Part shown: in pieces, positions 17,598 to 26,564 of the stretch
Numbering within the stretch: position 1 is the first letter of the stretch
How the letters are laid out: each line of letters starts with the position of its first letter
Assembly: GCF_001426545.1 (NCBI RefSeq)
Contig: NZ_LMEZ01000007.1
Span: 62,001 to 126,000 of the forward strand
Length of the DNA stretch: 64,000 nt
Reading direction: 5' to 3'
From: Mycobacterium sp. Root135
Lineage (GTDB): Bacteria > Actinomycetota > Actinomycetes > Mycobacteriales > Mycobacteriaceae
Translations under genes and position numbers: made by a program
Notes under the pieces: generated by a model
What the model was told of the DNA's origin: nothing
Databases searched by the model: none
What the model saw: only the letters and a program-made list of their open reading frames with translations

Positions 17598-19631
17598 GTG
17601 AGTTACACCGCCGCCGACATCACCGAGCTCGACGATGTCCAACACACACGCCTGCGGCCGGCGGTCAACCTCGGTCTGGACGTGCTCAACACCGCGCTGC
17701 GCGAGCTGGTGGACAACGCGATCGAAGAGGTCGCCGACCCCGGCAACGGTGGGTCGACGGTCACCATCACCCTGCACGCCGACGGCTCGGTCAGCGTCGC
17801 CGACGACGGCCGCGGCCTTCCCGTCGACTCCGACCCGGTCAACGGCAAGAACGGCATCGTCAAGACGCTGGGCACCGCGCGGGCGGGCGGCAAGTTCTCC
17901 GCACACGTCGACGCAGCCAGCACGGGCGCCGGCCTGAACGGAATCGGCGCGGCCGCAGCGGTTTTCATCTCCGCGCGCACCGACGTGACGGTGCGCCGGG
18001 CCGGAAAGACCTACCTGCAGAGCTTCGGCGGCGGCTACCCGGGAACGTTCGACGGCAAGGACTTCGACGCCGACGCCCCCTTCACCCGCGTCGACGCCCA
18101 GAAGCTGCGCGGCGCCGGCAATCGCCAACCCGACGCCCACGGCACCACCGTGCGCATCCTGTTCGACGCGACCGTGGTGCCGGACTCGACGGTCGACGTC
18201 AACGAAGTCTTGCTCAGGGCGCACGCGGCGGCCAGGATGTCCCCTGGCGTGCACCTGCTCGTCGTCGACGAGGGCTGGCCCGGCGACGACGTCCGGCCCG
18301 AACTGCTCGAACCGTTCCATGGCCCGTGGGGCACCGACACCCTGCTCGACCTGATGTGCGTCGCGGCGGGCACTCCGGTGCCTGGCGTGCGCGCCGTGGT
18401 TGAGGGTCGCGGCGAGTACACCACCGGCCGCGGCGCGACCCCGTTCCGCTGGTCCCTGACCGCAGGCCCCGCCGAACCGGCCACCGTCGCCGCGTTCTGC
18501 AACACCGTGCGCACCCCCGGCGGCGGATCGCATTTGACCGCAGCGGTGAAGGGCCTGTCCGAAGCGCTGGCCGATCGCGCGTCCCGCATCCGCGACCTGG
18601 GCCTGGCGAAGGGCGAAGACGGCCCGGAGGCACAGGACTTCGCGGCGGTGACCGCCCTGGCCGTCGACACTCGAGCACCCGACGTGGCCTGGGACTCCCA
18701 AGCCAAGACCGCGGTGTCGTCGCGCTCGCTGAACATCGCGATGACCCCGGACGTGGCGCGCAGCGTCACCATCTGGGCCGCCAACCCCGGCAACGGCGAC
18801 GCCGTGTCGCGGTGGACCCAACTGGCGCTGGAAGCAGCCCGGGCGCGGCGCAGCGCCGAAGGCGCGAAGGCCCGCTCGCGGGCGGCATCCAAGGCCAAGG
18901 GCCTCGGAACCAACCTGTCGCTGCCGACCAAGCTGCTGCCCAGCCGGGAAACCGGACGGGGATCGGGCGCCGAGCTGTTCCTGTGCGAGGGCGACTCGGC
19001 GCTGAGCACCATCAAAGCGGCCCGCGACGCCACCTTTCAGGCCGCCTTCCCGCTGAAGGGCAAGCCGCCCAACGTCTACGGGTTCACGCTGAACAAGGCG
19101 CGGGTGAAAGACGAGTTCGACTCGATCGAACGCATCCTGGGCTGCGGCGTGCGGGACAACTGCGATCCCGAGTCCTGCCGCTACGACCGGATCCTGTTCG
19201 CCTCCGACGCCGACCCCGACGGCGGCAACATCAACTCCAGCCTCATCTCGATGTTCCTGGACTTCTACCGGCCGCTCGTCAAGGCCGGCATGGTCTACGT
19301 GACGTTGCCGCCGCTGTTCGTGGTCAAGGACGGCCAGGAGCGGATCTACTGCCAGGACGAGTCCGAGCGCGATGCCGCGGTAGCTCAGCTGAAGGCCACC
19401 TCCAAGCGCAAGGTGGAGGTGCAGCGCAACAAGGGCCTCGGCGAGATGGACGCCGACGACTTCTGGAACACCGTGCTGGATCCGGTGCGGCGCACCGTGA
19501 TTCGGGTGCACCTCGACGAGGGAGATCCGAAACTGCACCACACGCTGTTCGGCGGACCGCCGGAGGGCCGGCGCACGTGGATGGCCGATGCCGCCTCCCG
19601 CGTCGACACCCTTGCGCTTGACCTCAGCTAG
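17598..19631 (+). CDS. Atypical type II topoisomerase, GyrB/ParE-like ATPase subunit (TopoNM type)
   Basis: A 677-residue GHKL-TOPRIM subunit. The ATPase has ELVDNAIEE (Bergerat helix) and DDGRGLPV, but the usual gyrase KRPGMYIG motif is replaced by TRLRPAVNLG. Further on are STGAGLNGIGAAAAVF, TOPRIM LFLCEGDSA and SDADPDGGNI, and the C-terminal NKGLGEMDADDFWNT. It is too divergent to be the housekeeping GyrB. It resembles the second type II enzyme of M. smegmatis (TopoNM), reported to relax negative and introduce positive supercoils. The GTG start at 17598 follows AAGGGG. It sits 8 bp upstream of the GyrA-like partner and is probably controlled by the divergent MarR protein. Confidence 0.85.
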   Translation: MSYTAADITELDDVQHTRLRPAVNLGLDVLNTALRELVDNAIEEVADPGNGGSTVTITLHADGSVSVADDGRGLPVDSDPVNGKNGIVKTLGTARAGGKFSAHVDAASTGAGLNGIGAAAAVFISARTDVTVRRAGKTYLQSFGGGYPGTFDGKDFDADAPFTRVDAQKLRGAGNRQPDAHGTTVRILFDATVVPDSTVDVNEVLLRAHAAARMSPGVHLLVVDEGWPGDDVRPELLEPFHGPWGTDTLLDLMCVAAGTPVPGVRAVVEGRGEYTTGRGATPFRWSLTAGPAEPATVAAFCNTVRTPGGGSHLTAAVKGLSEALADRASRIRDLGLAKGEDGPEAQDFAAVTALAVDTRAPDVAWDSQAKTAVSSRSLNIAMTPDVARSVTIWAANPGNGDAVSRWTQLALEAARARRSAEGAKARSRAASKAKGLGTNLSLPTKLLPSRETGRGSGAELFLCEGDSALSTIKAARDATFQAAFPLKGKPPNVYGFTLNKARVKDEFDSIERILGCGVRDNCDPESCRYDRILFASDADPDGGNINSSLISMFLDFYRPLVKAGMVYVTLPPLFVVKDGQERIYCQDESERDAAVAQLKATSKRKVEVQRNKGLGEMDADDFWNTVLDPVRRTVIRVHLDEGDPKLHHTLFGGPPEGRRTWMADAASRVDTLALDLS

Positions 19632-19639
19632 GAGAACAC

Positions 19640-21778
19640 GTGACCGCCACCCTTGACGTTCCCGACCAAAATCCGGATCTGGTGCTCCAGCAGAGCGCCG
19701 ACGACTACTGGAACCACTACCAGCTGACCTTCGCGCTCTACAGCGTCAGCGACCGCGCCATCCCGTCCGCGTTCGACGGGCTCAAGCCGGGCCAGCGCCG
19801 ACTGCTCTATCAGATGCACGACTCCCGACTGCTGCCCGGCAACAAGCCGCAGAAGTCCTCCAAGGTCTGCTCGGCCGTCACCGGCAACCTGCACCCACAC
19901 GGCGGCGCGTCGATGTACGGGGCGGCGGCGCTCATGGCCGCCGAGTTCCAGCGCGTGAAAGTCATTGACGGACAGGGCGCCTTCCCCCGCATCCAAGGTG
20001 ACATCCCCGCCGCCGATCGCTACACCGAGATGCGGCTGTCGGCACCCGGTGCCGCACTGACCGCCGAACTCAACGACCATGCGGTGCCCATGGTCCCGAC
20101 CTTCGACGGGGAATGGGTCGAGCCGACGGTGCTGCCCGCGCAGTGGCCGGTGCTGCTCTGCAACGGTGCCGTCGGCATCGCCGAGGGCTGGGCCACCAAG
20201 GTGCCGGCCCACAATCCGCGCGAGATCATGGCCGCCTGCCGGGCACTGTTGAAGACCCCGAACATGACCGACGACAGATTGATGAAACTCATCCCCGGCC
20301 CCGACTGGGGCTGTGGTTCCACCGTGGTGGGCACGGCCGGACTGCGGGAGTACATCACCACCGGGCGCGGGCAGCTCACGGTCCGCGGGACGGTGTCGGT
20401 GGACGGGAAGAACGTCGTCGTCACCGAACTGCCGCCCGGGGTCGCGAGTAACACCGTCCAAGAACGCATCCGAGCGCTGGTCGAGTCGGGCGAGATGCCG
20501 GGTGTCGCCGACATGTCCGACCTGACCGACCGCCGCAACGGGCTGCGCATCGTGGTCACCGCCAAACGTGGCCACAGTGCCGAGACGATTCGCGACCAGC
20601 TGCTCGCCCTGACACCGCTGGAGTCGACGTTCGCGGCGAGCCTGGTCGCGCTCGACGAGGACCGGGTTCCGCGCTGGTGGACGGTGCGTGAGCTGATCGG
20701 CGCCTTCCTGCACCTGCGCGATTCAGTGGTGTTGCGGCGCAGCGAGTACCGGCTGGACAAGGTCACCGACCGGCGCCACCTGGTGACCGGCCTGATGACC
20801 ATCCACCTCGACATCGACGCCGCGGTGGCGGTCATTCGAAACTCCGACACCGTCGACGAGGCCCGCCAGGGCCTGCAAGAGCGTTTCGGGATCGACGCCG
20901 TCCAGGCCGATTACGTTCTGGCGCTGCAACTTCGGCGTCTGACGAAACTCGACGTGATCGAGCTGCAGGCCGAAGCGGAGAAGCTGGACGCCGAGTTCGC
21001 CGAGCTGACCGAGTTGGTGGGCAACCCCGATGCGCGCCGGGTGGTGATCGACAAGGAGCTCGTCGAGACCGCCAAGCTGTTCAAGGGCCCGGAGTTCGAC
21101 CGACGTACGGTGCTGGACTTGGAAGCGGTGCCGGTGACGTCCAGTTCGGACGAGGACGGCGCCCGCGAGCGCAAGGTCAACACCGCGTGGCGACTCGACG
21201 ACCGCGGCGTCTTCTCCGACAGCCACGGCGAACTGCTGACCTCAGGGCTCGGCTGGGCCGTCTGGACCGACGGACGAATCAAGTTCACCACCGGTGGCGG
21301 TCTGCCGTACAAGATCCGCGACATCCCGGTGGCACCGGACATCAACGGGCTGCTGCGATCCGGGGTCATGGCACCCGGCTCCCACCTGGCGTTGGTGACG
21401 CGCCGCGGGAAGGTGCTGCGCATCGACCCCGCCGCGGTGAATCCGCAGGGCGCGGCGGGCAACGGCGTGGCGGGCGTGAAGCTGGCCGCCGACGGCGACG
21501 AGGTGATCGCGGCCCTGCCGCTCACGTGCCAAAACGACGAGGCCATCCTGTCGATCTCCGAAAAGGGTTGGAAGGTAACCGAAGTCGCCGACATCCCGGT
21601 GAAGGGCCGCGGCGGCGCCGGTGTCGGCTTCCACCCGTTCATCGCCGGGGAGTCGGCTCTGATGGCAGCCGCGGTCTCGTCGACCGGATTCATGCGCGGC
21701 ACCAGGGCCGTCCGGGCCGAGAAGCGGGCCAAGGCGTCGACCAAGGGATCCGGCGCGGACGTGACGCCTACGGGGTGA
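19640..21778 (+). CDS. Atypical type II topoisomerase, GyrA/ParC-like DNA-cleaving subunit (TopoNM type)
   Basis: A 712-residue subunit. The breakage-reunion domain starts DRAIPSAFDGLKPGQRRLLY and contains the catalytic Tyr128 in AADRYTEMRLS. The Arg before that Tyr is kept, but the gyrase AAMRYTE is altered to AADRYTE. The C-terminal part (from about RKVNTAWRLDDRG) has beta-pinwheel-like blades but no clear QRRGGKG GyrA box, consistent with an enzyme unlike gyrase. The GTG start at 19640 is preceded by GGAG overlapping the previous stop. Expected to form an A2B2 enzyme with the preceding gene. Confidence 0.85.
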   Translation: MTATLDVPDQNPDLVLQQSADDYWNHYQLTFALYSVSDRAIPSAFDGLKPGQRRLLYQMHDSRLLPGNKPQKSSKVCSAVTGNLHPHGGASMYGAAALMAAEFQRVKVIDGQGAFPRIQGDIPAADRYTEMRLSAPGAALTAELNDHAVPMVPTFDGEWVEPTVLPAQWPVLLCNGAVGIAEGWATKVPAHNPREIMAACRALLKTPNMTDDRLMKLIPGPDWGCGSTVVGTAGLREYITTGRGQLTVRGTVSVDGKNVVVTELPPGVASNTVQERIRALVESGEMPGVADMSDLTDRRNGLRIVVTAKRGHSAETIRDQLLALTPLESTFAASLVALDEDRVPRWWTVRELIGAFLHLRDSVVLRRSEYRLDKVTDRRHLVTGLMTIHLDIDAAVAVIRNSDTVDEARQGLQERFGIDAVQADYVLALQLRRLTKLDVIELQAEAEKLDAEFAELTELVGNPDARRVVIDKELVETAKLFKGPEFDRRTVLDLEAVPVTSSSDEDGARERKVNTAWRLDDRGVFSDSHGELLTSGLGWAVWTDGRIKFTTGGGLPYKIRDIPVAPDINGLLRSGVMAPGSHLALVTRRGKVLRIDPAAVNPQGAAGNGVAGVKLAADGDEVIAALPLTCQNDEAILSISEKGWKVTEVADIPVKGRGGAGVGFHPFIAGESALMAAAVSSTGFMRGTRAVRAEKRAKASTKGSGADVTPTG

Positions 21779-21798
21779 CGGGGTAGGGCGGGTTGAGG

Positions 21799-22611
21799 TC
21801 AGTCGCTTGCGGGCGCCGGCGCGCCGAGGCGCAGCGAGACCCGACGGGCCGCGTCGGCGACGGCGCCCCCCAATTGGTCGAGCATTCCGCCGGGAACCCG
21901 GAACCGGGGCGCCGAGAGCATGACCGCGGCGACGAGGACACCGCGGTGGTCGTGCACCGGCGCGGCGATCCCGACCTCCTCGAGCGAGGTTCGTCCGTCG
22001 TTGACGGCGTAGCCGCGTCGACGCGCCCCGTCCAGCTCGTCGAGATAGGCCTCGACGGCGTCCGCACCGTCCGGACCGACGATCTGCCGTCGCTCGAACA
22101 GCCGACGTATGTCGGCCGCGGGCATCTCCGAGAGGAACACCTGCACCGATGAGCTCTGGTGGGTGTCGTATCGAGTCCCCACCGGGGCGGTGTGCTTGAC
22201 CTGCTTGGGGCTCTGCACCTCCTCCACGACGACGGACTCGTGTCCGTTCCAGATCACCAATGCCGTCGTCTCCCCCGTGCGCTTGGTGAGCTCCTCCAGT
22301 TCGGGTTGGGCGATTCGGCGCACGTCGAGGTTGGCCAGCAGGGGCCCGGTGAGCGCAATGAGGCCGAGCCCCAGCCGAAACCGCCCGGTGGCGGCGTCGC
22401 GTTCGACGTAGCCGGCCCGTTCCAGCGTGGCGAGCATGCGCGAAACACTGCTCTTGTGCAGCTCCACCTTGCGCGCGATCTCGGTAACCCCCAGCACGGG
22501 TTCGGCGATCGAGAAGGACTCCAGCACGCGAAGCCCGTTGAGCAACACCGACGTCGACGGCCGTGCGTCGCCGAGGTCCTGTGCGAGTTCGTCCACGTCG
22601 TCGACGCTCAT
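21799..22611 (-). CDS. IclR-family transcriptional regulator
   Basis: A 270-residue IclR protein with an N-terminal winged helix (GLRVLESFSIAEPVLGVTEIARKVELHKSSVSRM) and a C-terminal effector domain (RTGETTALVIWNGHESVVVEEV ... GIAAPVHDHRGVLVAAVMLSAP). The start is ATG 22611 with AGGAGGG nine bases upstream. It lies 43 bp downstream of the creatinase gene in the same direction. It likely regulates creatinase and the divergent permease operon, possibly in response to creatine or a hydantoin. Confidence 0.88.
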   Translation of the reverse strand: MSVDDVDELAQDLGDARPSTSVLLNGLRVLESFSIAEPVLGVTEIARKVELHKSSVSRMLATLERAGYVERDAATGRFRLGLGLIALTGPLLANLDVRRIAQPELEELTKRTGETTALVIWNGHESVVVEEVQSPKQVKHTAPVGTRYDTHQSSSVQVFLSEMPAADIRRLFERRQIVGPDGADAVEAYLDELDGARRRGYAVNDGRTSLEEVGIAAPVHDHRGVLVAAVMLSAPRFRVPGGMLDQLGGAVADAARRVSLRLGAPAPASD

Positions 22612-22654
22612 GATCGCCTGCCCTCCTGCTGCACCGGGATGCCCGCGGTCATCC

Positions 22655-23884
22655 TCACACGGTGGTGTCACCGATGATGTTGTGTTCGGGGCCGAACGGG
22701 AACTTGGTGATGTTCTCGGCCCCGTCCTCGCCGACGACGAGGATGTCGTGTTCACGGTATCCGCCTGCGCCGGGCTGACCCTCGGGGACCATGATCATCG
22801 GCTCCATCGACACCACCATGCCGGGTTGCAGCACGGTGTCGACGTCCTCGCGCAGCTCGAGGCCTGCCTCACGACCGAAGTAGTGACAGAGCACGCCGAA
22901 CGAGTGTCCGTAGCCGAACGTCCGGTTGGGCATGAGCCCCTCCGCGTCGTAGATCTCGTTCAGCTCGGCGGCAATGTCCTTGCAGACCGCTCCCGGCTTG
23001 ATGAGCTCCAGACCGCGGCGATGCACCTTGACGTTGACTTCCCACAGCCGGAGGTGCTCGGGCGAGGGCTGACCGTAGAACAACGTGCGTTCCAGCGCCG
23101 TGTAGTAGCCGGCGATCATCGGAAAACAGTTGAGCGAGAGGATGTCTCCCCGCTGCACTTGGCGGCTGGTGGCCCAGTTGTGGGCACCGTCGGTGTTGAC
23201 TCCGGACTGAAACCACACCCAGGTGTCACGCAGTTCGGCGTGCGGAAAGGTCAGCGCGATCTCGCGAATCATCGCGTTGGATCCGGCGATGGCCACCTCG
23301 TACTCGGGCACTCCCTCGGTGATCGCGGCACGGATCGCCTCACCGCCGAGGTCACCGATGCGGGCGCCGTGTTTGATCAGTTCGATTTCTTCGTCGGACT
23401 TGAACATTCGCAGTCGCATCGTCGGCCCGGCGACGTCGACGGGCTGCATCGCAGGCAGTACCGAGGCCAGGCGGGCCAGCATGTCGGGGGTGACGTGGTC
23501 GTTCTCGACGCCCAGACGGCCCCCGGTAATGCCCTGCCCGGTGAGCACCTGTTGCACGGCGTACTCGAAGTTGTCACGTCGCCAGTCGGTGTAGACGACG
23601 TTGTCGCCGAAGCTGCGCCGCCACGGCATGCCGGCGTCGATGTTGGCCGACACGGTGGTCGCGGAATCCGGTGTGACGACCAAGGCGTAGGGACGGCCGA
23701 AGGCGGTGTACAGGAAGTCCGAGTAGTAGTTCACGTTGTGGTAGCTGGTGAACACCACCGCGTCGAGACCGTCGCCCGCCATGTGCTTGCGCAGGGCGAG
23801 CATGCGCCGTTCCATCTCGGCCGGACTGAAGGTGGGAACGGCCTTCTCTCCGTTGGGAATGTTCTTCAGTCGTTCGAGATTCAT
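22655..23884 (-). CDS. Creatinase (creatine amidinohydrolase)
   Basis: A 409-residue M24-fold (pita-bread) enzyme closely resembling Pseudomonas creatinase. Matching stretches are FTSYHNVNYYSDFLYTAFGR, ISANIDAG-like VSANIDAGMPWRR, TDGAHNWATSR (with the catalytic His), ILSLNCFPMIAGYYTALERT, FGYGHSFGVLCHYFGREAGL and VVSMEPMIMVPEG. It hydrolyses creatine to sarcosine and urea, in the cytoplasm and without metal. The start is ATG 23884 with GAAGGGA upstream. It is divergent from the NCS1 permease gene. No sarcosine oxidase or creatininase of the classical fold is in the window. Confidence 0.9.
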   Translation of the reverse strand: MNLERLKNIPNGEKAVPTFSPAEMERRMLALRKHMAGDGLDAVVFTSYHNVNYYSDFLYTAFGRPYALVVTPDSATTVSANIDAGMPWRRSFGDNVVYTDWRRDNFEYAVQQVLTGQGITGGRLGVENDHVTPDMLARLASVLPAMQPVDVAGPTMRLRMFKSDEEIELIKHGARIGDLGGEAIRAAITEGVPEYEVAIAGSNAMIREIALTFPHAELRDTWVWFQSGVNTDGAHNWATSRQVQRGDILSLNCFPMIAGYYTALERTLFYGQPSPEHLRLWEVNVKVHRRGLELIKPGAVCKDIAAELNEIYDAEGLMPNRTFGYGHSFGVLCHYFGREAGLELREDVDTVLQPGMVVSMEPMIMVPEGQPGAGGYREHDILVVGEDGAENITKFPFGPEHNIIGDTTV

Positions 23885-23932
23885 GGGGCGTCCCTTCGCA
23901 TTTCCGCCCACCAGCCGGAGTGGCCGATGTCG

Positions 23933-23951
23933 TGTTGCACACATTGCAACA
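23933..23951. promoter_or_regulatory. Inverted repeat in creatinase/permease divergent promoter
   Basis: TGTTGCA-CACAT-TGCAACA has perfect 7-bp arms and starts 49 bp upstream of the creatinase start. It is a candidate operator for the nearby IclR protein. The rest of the 239-bp gap (23885-24123) shows no gene. Confidence 0.45.
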
Positions 23952-24123
23952 GTGATGCTCTCCTGTCAACGACCAATTTCAGTCCAACCGTTTCGGGCTC
24001 GTAAAATCAGGCGCTTGACGTATGGCGTACATCACAATAACGTCTTTCAGAGCGACGCAGTTGCGCTCGTAGCAACAGACTGACGATGCACGACTCAACG
24101 CACCATTCCGTGAAGGAGCTCAC

Positions 24124-25629
24124 GTGACGAAGGCACATCAGCCACCAACCCGCGCCGCCCAGCCCGGGTCGACGCACCCCGTCGTCGACATCCACCAGAT
24201 CGAAGAGGTGTTGCAACCCGTTCCCGAGGACGTGCGCACCACCAAGGTCTCGGGACAGTTCTGGATCTGGGCCGGGGCCAACATCGCGCCGATCAACTGG
24301 GTCCTCGGTGCGCTTGGCATCGGCCTTGGCCTTGGCCTCCGCGACACGCTCATCGTGCTGATCGCGGGAAATGCCGTGGGGATGGCACTCTTCGGGGTTT
24401 TCGTCCTGATCGGACAGAAGACCGGGGTGACGGGAATGGTACTGTCCCGGGCCGCCTTTGGTCGCCGCGGCGCATATCTGCCCGCGGCGATCCAGGCCAC
24501 CCTCGCGGTCGGCTGGTGCGCCGTCAACACCTGGGTCATCCTGGACCTCGTCATGGCATTGTTGGGCAAGCTCGGCCTCGTCGACCCGGAGGCGGCCAAC
24601 ATCGCGGCGAAGATCGCGGTGGCGACGGTCATCATGGCGGTCCAGGTCACGGTCGCGTGGTTCGGCTACCGCACGATCGCCGCCTTCGAGCGCTGGACCG
24701 TCCCACCCACCCTGGCCGTGCTGGTCGTGATGTCGATCGTCGCGTGGTTCCACCTCGACATCGACTGGTCCTACGCCGGGCCCGCCGGCGCCGAGCTGCA
24801 CGGAGCCGCCCGCATCGCCGCCATGTCGGCGGTGATGACGGTGATCGGGATCGGTTGGGGCATCACGTGGTTCACCTATGCGTGCGACTATTCGCGTTTC
24901 GTCAGCACCACGGTGCCGCGCCGCAAGCTGTACCTGGCGAGCACTCTTGGCCAGTACGTCCCGGTGGTCTGGCTCGGCGTGCTCGGGGCCAGCTTGGCGA
25001 CGACGAACGGCTCGGTCGACCCCGGCGCGCTAATCGTGTCCAACTTCGGCGCTCTCGCAATCCCGGTGCTGTTCCTGGTGATTCACGGACCGATCGCCAC
25101 CAACATCCTCAACATCTACACGTTCTCGGTCGCGACCCAGGCCCTGGACGTCAAGTTGCAGCGTCGGACACTGAACGTGATCGTGGGCGTCTTCGCGCTC
25201 GCGGCGGTCGTCTTCTTCATCCTGCAGTCCAGTCTCGCCACGGTGCTCAGCACCTGGCTCGGCGCGATAGTCGGCTGGATCGCCAGCTGGGCGGGCATCA
25301 TGTTGGTGCACTACTTCGTCGTCGAAAAGAGACACCTCGATGCCCACAGGCTGTTCGACCCCGTCGGCAGCCGACGACTGCCGGACGTCAACTGGGCGAC
25401 CTTGGCGTGCTTCGTCTTCGGCATCGTGGCCACGTGGATGTTCATGTACGGGCCGATCGACGTGATGCAGGGCTACGGATCCCGCGCACTTGGCGGACTG
25501 GACTTGTCGTGGCTCGTCGGCGGTCTCGCGGCGGCAGGGTCCTACGCGGTCGTCGGACCACGGACCCAACGTCAGTACCGAGTCGAAGTGCCCTCCCCCG
25601 CCGACGCATCCGAGATGAGGAATGCATGA
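24124..25629 (+). CDS. NCS1-family cytosine/hydantoin/allantoin-type permease
   Basis: A 501-residue membrane protein of the NCS1 family. The N-terminal signature region is KVSGQFWIWAGANIAPINWVLGALGIGLGL, followed by LIGQKTGVTGMVLSRAAFGRRG and roughly twelve hydrophobic segments. NCS1 carriers import nucleobases, hydantoins and allantoin with Na+ or H+. The GTG start at 24124 has GAAGGAG upstream. It overlaps the next gene by ATGA. Next to creatinase and a cyclic-imide-hydrolase-like gene, uptake of creatinine, creatine or a hydantoin is the best guess. Confidence 0.88.
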   Translation: MTKAHQPPTRAAQPGSTHPVVDIHQIEEVLQPVPEDVRTTKVSGQFWIWAGANIAPINWVLGALGIGLGLGLRDTLIVLIAGNAVGMALFGVFVLIGQKTGVTGMVLSRAAFGRRGAYLPAAIQATLAVGWCAVNTWVILDLVMALLGKLGLVDPEAANIAAKIAVATVIMAVQVTVAWFGYRTIAAFERWTVPPTLAVLVVMSIVAWFHLDIDWSYAGPAGAELHGAARIAAMSAVMTVIGIGWGITWFTYACDYSRFVSTTVPRRKLYLASTLGQYVPVVWLGVLGASLATTNGSVDPGALIVSNFGALAIPVLFLVIHGPIATNILNIYTFSVATQALDVKLQRRTLNVIVGVFALAAVVFFILQSSLATVLSTWLGAIVGWIASWAGIMLVHYFVVEKRHLDAHRLFDPVGSRRLPDVNWATLACFVFGIVATWMFMYGPIDVMQGYGSRALGGLDLSWLVGGLAAAGSYAVVGPRTQRQYRVEVPSPADASEMRNA

Positions 25630-26549
25630 CCACACCGTCTGAGGGGTTGACCTGGCCTGAGGGTCGTCGTGCCGCCGCGGCGTTCACCTTCGACGTCGAC
25701 GCCGAATCCTGTGTGCTGGCGCACGACCCGACCTCGGCGGTCCGGATGTCGCTGATGAGCCATCAGGCCTACGGCCCGAAGGTGGCGGTGCCAAGGCTGC
25801 TGCGCGTACTCGAACGGCAAGGCGTTCACGCGACGTTCTTCGTGCCAGGATTCACCGCGGAGTGTTACCCGGACACCGTCCGCGCCATCGTCGACGGTGG
25901 TCACGAAATCGGCCATCACGGCTACCTGCACGAGCAGATGCAGGGCGTCGACGCCGACACCGAGGCCCGTTATCTCGACCGCGGCTTGGAGGCGTTGGAT
26001 TCCGTCGCGGGGATACGTCCGGTCGGATATCGCGCCCCGTGGTGGGAAATGAACTGGCACACACCGCGACTGCTTGCCGAACGCGGATTCGTGTACGACT
26101 CAAGCCTGCTCGACGGCGACAAGCCGTATCGCTTCGCGGTCGAACCGGACGCCACCGACACCCTGATCGAGATCCCCGTGGACTGGACGCTCGACGACTG
26201 GGAGCAGTACGCCTGCTATCCGGGGGTGATCGGCAACGGATCCATCGAGAGCCCCGTCAAGGTGCTCGAGATGTGGACGCTGGAGGCCGAGGCCCACCAC
26301 CTCGAGGGCGGATGCTTCGTGCTGACCAACCATCCCTTCATCTCCGGGCGTCCGTCCAAGGCCGTGGCGCTGGAGCGGCTGATCGAGACCGTCAAGGCGA
26401 TGGACGGCATGTGGGTGACCACCCTCGGCGAGATCGCGGAGCACGCCAGGAAGGCGTGCGACGAGACCGTCGTGCACACCAGATTCGAGGTGCCGACGTT
26501 CCCGGACGTGCGCGTCCGCCGGATGCCGCCGGCCGGCTCGGCGCACTAG
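25626..26549 (+). CDS. NodB-fold polysaccharide-deacetylase-like protein, cyclic imide hydrolase/PgdA-like
   Basis: A 307-residue protein without a signal peptide. It has FTFDVDAE (metal-binding Asp), HATFFVPGFTAE, GHEIGHHGYLHEQ (metal-binding His pair), GYRAPWWEMN and IPVDWTLDDWEQY. These match the cytoplasmic HpPgdA/PuuE/cyclic-imide-hydrolase branch rather than secreted chitin or peptidoglycan deacetylases. The start is ATG 25626, overlapping the permease stop as ATGA. Genetic coupling to an NCS1 permease and a divergent creatinase suggests opening of a cyclic amide ring such as creatinine, 1-methylhydantoin or allantoin. The exact substrate is not shown by the sequence. Confidence 0.82.
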   Translation: MTTPSEGLTWPEGRRAAAAFTFDVDAESCVLAHDPTSAVRMSLMSHQAYGPKVAVPRLLRVLERQGVHATFFVPGFTAECYPDTVRAIVDGGHEIGHHGYLHEQMQGVDADTEARYLDRGLEALDSVAGIRPVGYRAPWWEMNWHTPRLLAERGFVYDSSLLDGDKPYRFAVEPDATDTLIEIPVDWTLDDWEQYACYPGVIGNGSIESPVKVLEMWTLEAEAHHLEGGCFVLTNHPFISGRPSKAVALERLIETVKAMDGMWVTTLGEIAEHARKACDETVVHTRFEVPTFPDVRVRRMPPAGSAH

Positions 26550-26564
26550 AGCCGGGCTGGCACT

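Noticed and set aside
17553..19541. 662-residue antisense open frame across the GyrB-like gene
   Set aside because: It is low-complexity Gly/Arg/Val-rich sequence with no family resemblance. The opposite strand encodes a clear GHKL-TOPRIM protein, so this is a GC-rich shadow.
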